DNA from: Perkinsus olseni
Lineage: Eukaryota; Perkinsozoa; Perkinsida; Perkinsidae
DNA: 20,491 nucleotides
Assembly (NCBI GenBank): GCA_013115135.1
Contig: JABANP010000728.1
Span: 1-20,491, forward strand
Direction: 5' to 3'
Shown here: positions 18,240-20,491 of the stretch, in pieces
How the letters are laid out: each line of letters starts with the position of its first letter
Numbering within the stretch: the stretch's first letter is position 1
Notes under the pieces: generated by a model
What the model was told of the DNA's origin: nothing
Database searches by the model: none
Seen by the model: the letters and a program-made list of their open reading frames with translations, nothing else
Translations under genes and position numbers: made by a program

Positions 18240-18620
18240 AACAGGCCGACTATGAGCTGTTAGATATCAAATTTGCAAATTGAGAAAAGCGCTCGCCCAG
18301 AATCGATCAACCGTTTCATATTTCTTTCTTTAACACACGTTCTTTACACGTGAAACGTTACTCTAAATCACAAAAATAAAATCACTGCAAAATATCGCGT
18401 GAGCGATTTTTCGGGAGACTCTCACCGAGCAAATCAAAACATAACCCAACGCAAATCGCTCAGCCGTTTCACATTCTCCGAAATCGTCTTGGATCTGGAA
18501 ATTGCTATCGTTTGTCCTGCAGGAAGCCAGGACAGAGAAGGTTGAACGAAAAGCAACGAAGAGAACTGGAGACAGCCTAGGAAACGCCTCCTCTCATTAC
18601 TTAATGGTGTATCAAATTAA
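18240..18620. other. AT-rich interval with a module shared with intron 4
   Basis: No gene. A module around AAAAGCGCTCGCCCAGA (18285-18301), followed by AATCGATC, recurs in intron 4 of the chromodomain gene (19014-19030). A second, weaker duplication links AATCGATCAACCGTTTCA (from 18301) with AATCGCTCAGCCGTTTCA (about 18454). Confidence 0.6.
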
Positions 18621-20262
18621 TCATAAAATTTGATATATTCTCAGCTTTTTGTCGGTAATTCGTCGATGAAAAAATTGGTACAAAATATCTTCGGTCCATT
18701 TTAATTCGAAAAATTCTGCTGCACAATAAAAAATACGGAATTTTCCGGAAAATACCAAAAAACACTGTCCCAACACCCCATCCTATTACCAGCTTTAGCA
18801 GCCGTTCCAGATGTCTCTCCCGCAAAATCTTTCGTGTGCGCAGCTTGACCTAAGATACCAAAGATACGCCCTCGACCACCAAATCACAAGATCACCTTCC
18901 GCAATAGATTTCGACGGTTCTGCATTCACTTCCACTTTTCCCGACGGAGCAGACCTGCTGCTCTTCGGTACTATCAAATAAGCTTGTTTCTGACGACACT
19001 GCCTGAATTGGGAAAAAGCGCTCGCCCAGATGATCGATTCTGTTATGAACATTACTCCAGCTCTGATGCCTCAACGCCTGTAAGATTCGCGATAGGCTCC
19101 CACGTGTTCTCGGCTGGCGGGTAGTCCTTCCATTTAACCAGAAATTCTTCCTCTGAAAACATAAAGATACGCGGAAAAATAAGAAAAATTTGCGGAAAAA
19201 GATGAAGACACGCGGGAAAACATAGAGATACGCGGAAAAAGATTATGAAATTCGTGGAAAAAGATGAAGATACCCAGGAAAGCACAAAGATTCGCGAGAA
19301 GACGTGAATAACCGGCACCAGAATTTCCGGAAATCGTGCTATCGCTCGAGGAAAATTTTGAACCCTAGATGGAATACACAGGAAAAAAAGGAGTGTAAAG
19401 TACAAATCAAGATATCCCATAAGATAAATCAAAGATATCAATATATAATTAATTATCATTGATACTTCATCAATCCATATATCGCAAATACGGGTATATC
19501 TAGATAAATTAGAGAATATTTATTACCAATAATACTTGACCTTTTTTTATTTTTCTTCATTTCAATAATTAATCGGAAAGATGCGGCAGAAGATTTCCCA
19601 ACTCTGTCCCATTTACTACTCTTCCCAACCACGCGAACGTCCAGTAGGCACTCGACTTCGTATTCCTGATCCTCATCCTCGTCCGCGTCGTCCTCTTGAA
19701 GATCTTGGGCTTCGGCCTTCCTCGCCGCGTTGTTTCGATATATGTAATTCTTGCGATAATTCCTGAGGTCGAAAGATACCAAAAGATACCTCCGACCTTA
19801 AAGATATCTTACTTTAGTTTACTGATTGCACTTTGATTTCCCGCGACATTCTCCAGACGAATCCACCAGTTCTCGAGGGGACCAGCGCTTCCTATTTTTC
19901 CGGTGATCAGATATTGCTCCTCTCGATCTTGCACGCGATAATCGCTAACAGTGTGAACTGACTTGACCCCAATCTCGGCCGAAAGGACGGGGTAATTCGC
20001 CTTCGCTTCGCTTGGCGGCGGCGACGGTGCCGACTGAAAATAAAAGATACTTCGGCGTATCTTTATAACCTATTTCACCCGAGGATAACTCAGAGAAAAA
20101 GATACTTACACTTTTGTCATCCCTGGGTACCACCCTTTCCTCGGTTGCGACACGCTTCTGCGGTCGAGCTTCAGTCGGAGTAGAAGTTCGGCGCTTAGTC
20201 GGCGTGCGCTCCTTTTTGCCACCTGACTTGTACCATGCCAAGCCGAGCATCGCAAATGGCAT
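18621..20262 (-). CDS. Chromodomain protein (HP1-like), 7 exons, about 292 aa
   Basis: Exons: 20262-20110, 20033-19813, 19762-19620, 19152-19056, 19002-18896, 18849-18790, 18718-18621. All introns are GT-AG, all phases agree, total 879 nt. Residues 1-61 are basic and Pro/Ser-rich. Residues 78-125 resemble a chromodomain (DYRVQDREEQYLITG, ENWWIRLENV) but lack the usual KW tryptophan (TGK). An acidic linker (LQEDDADEDEDQ) leads to a canonical chromodomain at about 158-200: EYEVECLLDVRVVGKKEEFL, VKWKDY, NTWEPIANL. Y159, W180 and Y183 match the HP1 aromatic cage that binds methylated lysine, so a heterochromatin reader is likely. Intron 3 splits the domain. Exon 7 (ELKWTEDILYQFFHRR) is AT-rich and the least certain; the exon 6 donor could instead join 18237. 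Exons 1-4 are strong. Confidence 0.75.
19153..19619 (-). other. Intron 3 of the chromodomain gene with a degenerate minisatellite
   Basis: A 467-nt GT-AG intron that interrupts the chromodomain between VVGK and KEEFL; the junction codon AAG is rebuilt exactly. Towards its 3' end, on the minus strand, imperfect units of about 25-30 nt built on TTTTTCCGCG followed by (G/A)TATCT or GTGTCTTCATC repeat over about 19153-19290. GTATCTT lies 11 nt before the acceptor TTTTCAG. Confidence 0.7.
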
Positions 20263-20491
20263 TGTATATCATTACTAAGACCTCGCTGAGATGACCGATC
20301 GAGTCCGAATACCCTATGCGCGACTCTCTCTAAATACAACGGAAGTATCATAGTGTTAGCGGGGAGCACTTGCGTATGGAAAACAGTATCCGAAGAACAA
20401 GATCGCACTATAGCAGACATAACGATAGATTCTAAGAATACAAAAGTAGAGTAGTTGCTTTTCGAGTTTTGTAGGCTGGAGTTCAAGATTC

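Noticed and set aside
20106..20486. A 126-codon minus-strand frame overlapping chromodomain exon 1
   Set aside because: It shares the bases of exon 1 in another frame, crosses its splice donor and has no domain; the exon 1 frame joins the chromodomain in phase.

Overview
The window looks like nuclear DNA from a small-genome eukaryote. It carries a eukaryotic tRNA-Arg(ACG) with perfect A and B boxes, short GT-AG introns (about 43-76 nt, a few of 116-467 nt), a chromodomain gene, PHD and SWIM zinc fingers, and long satellite arrays. I see no bacterial operons or Shine-Dalgarno sites. The lineage cannot be fixed from the sequence; a protist is the best guess (a Perkinsus-like alveolate would fit, unproven).

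Left half, about 1-9645: this reads as one large DNA transposon. Diverged terminal inverted repeats face each other at about 1-108 and 9534-9645. The best 40-nt block (14-53 against the complement of 9591-9630) matches at 31 of 40 positions without gaps, and both arms carry the same GC hairpin at the same distance. Inside, on the minus strand, lie a PIF1-type helicase N-terminal half (4250-3525), then a MULE (Mutator-like) transposase with a D-D-E triad (3409-1868), then a SWIM plus PHD-like zinc-finger tail (1920-919). The transposase frame is broken by an in-frame TAA at 2222-2224 and by a +1 shift near 1868-1920, and the helicase runs into the transposase through another +1 shift. The copy is therefore probably decayed, or decoded unusually. 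Upstream of these genes, still within the repeats, sit two abutting tandem arrays: about 41 copies of a 94-bp unit (4332-8178) with a higher-order A-B-A-C pattern, and 8 copies of a 172-175-bp unit (8192-9496) with a Pol III B-box-like motif in each copy.

Right half, about 9646-20491: ordinary host-like DNA. A seven-exon gene on the plus strand (10035-12096) encodes a 436-residue Cys-rich protein of unknown function. A possible two-exon gene lies at 12611-13118. tRNA-Arg(ACG) is at 13754-13827 on the minus strand. The stretch 13828-15051 has no gene but holds duplicated blocks and hairpins. An intronless minus-strand gene (15052-16161) encodes a 369-residue multi-pass membrane protein. A palindrome cluster lies at 16341-16430.

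The right end (20262 down to at least 18621, minus strand) holds a multi-exon chromodomain gene that I reconstructed from splice signals with every phase agreeing. It has a degenerate chromo-like domain followed by a canonical one with its aromatic cage. Four of its introns carry the heptamer GTATCTT about 10-11 nt before the 3' splice site. That heptamer is strongly over-represented over 17.2-20.1 kb, and another module is shared between intron 4 and a nearby non-coding stretch. Its 3' end is uncertain, with further in-phase candidate exons down to about 17.0 kb.
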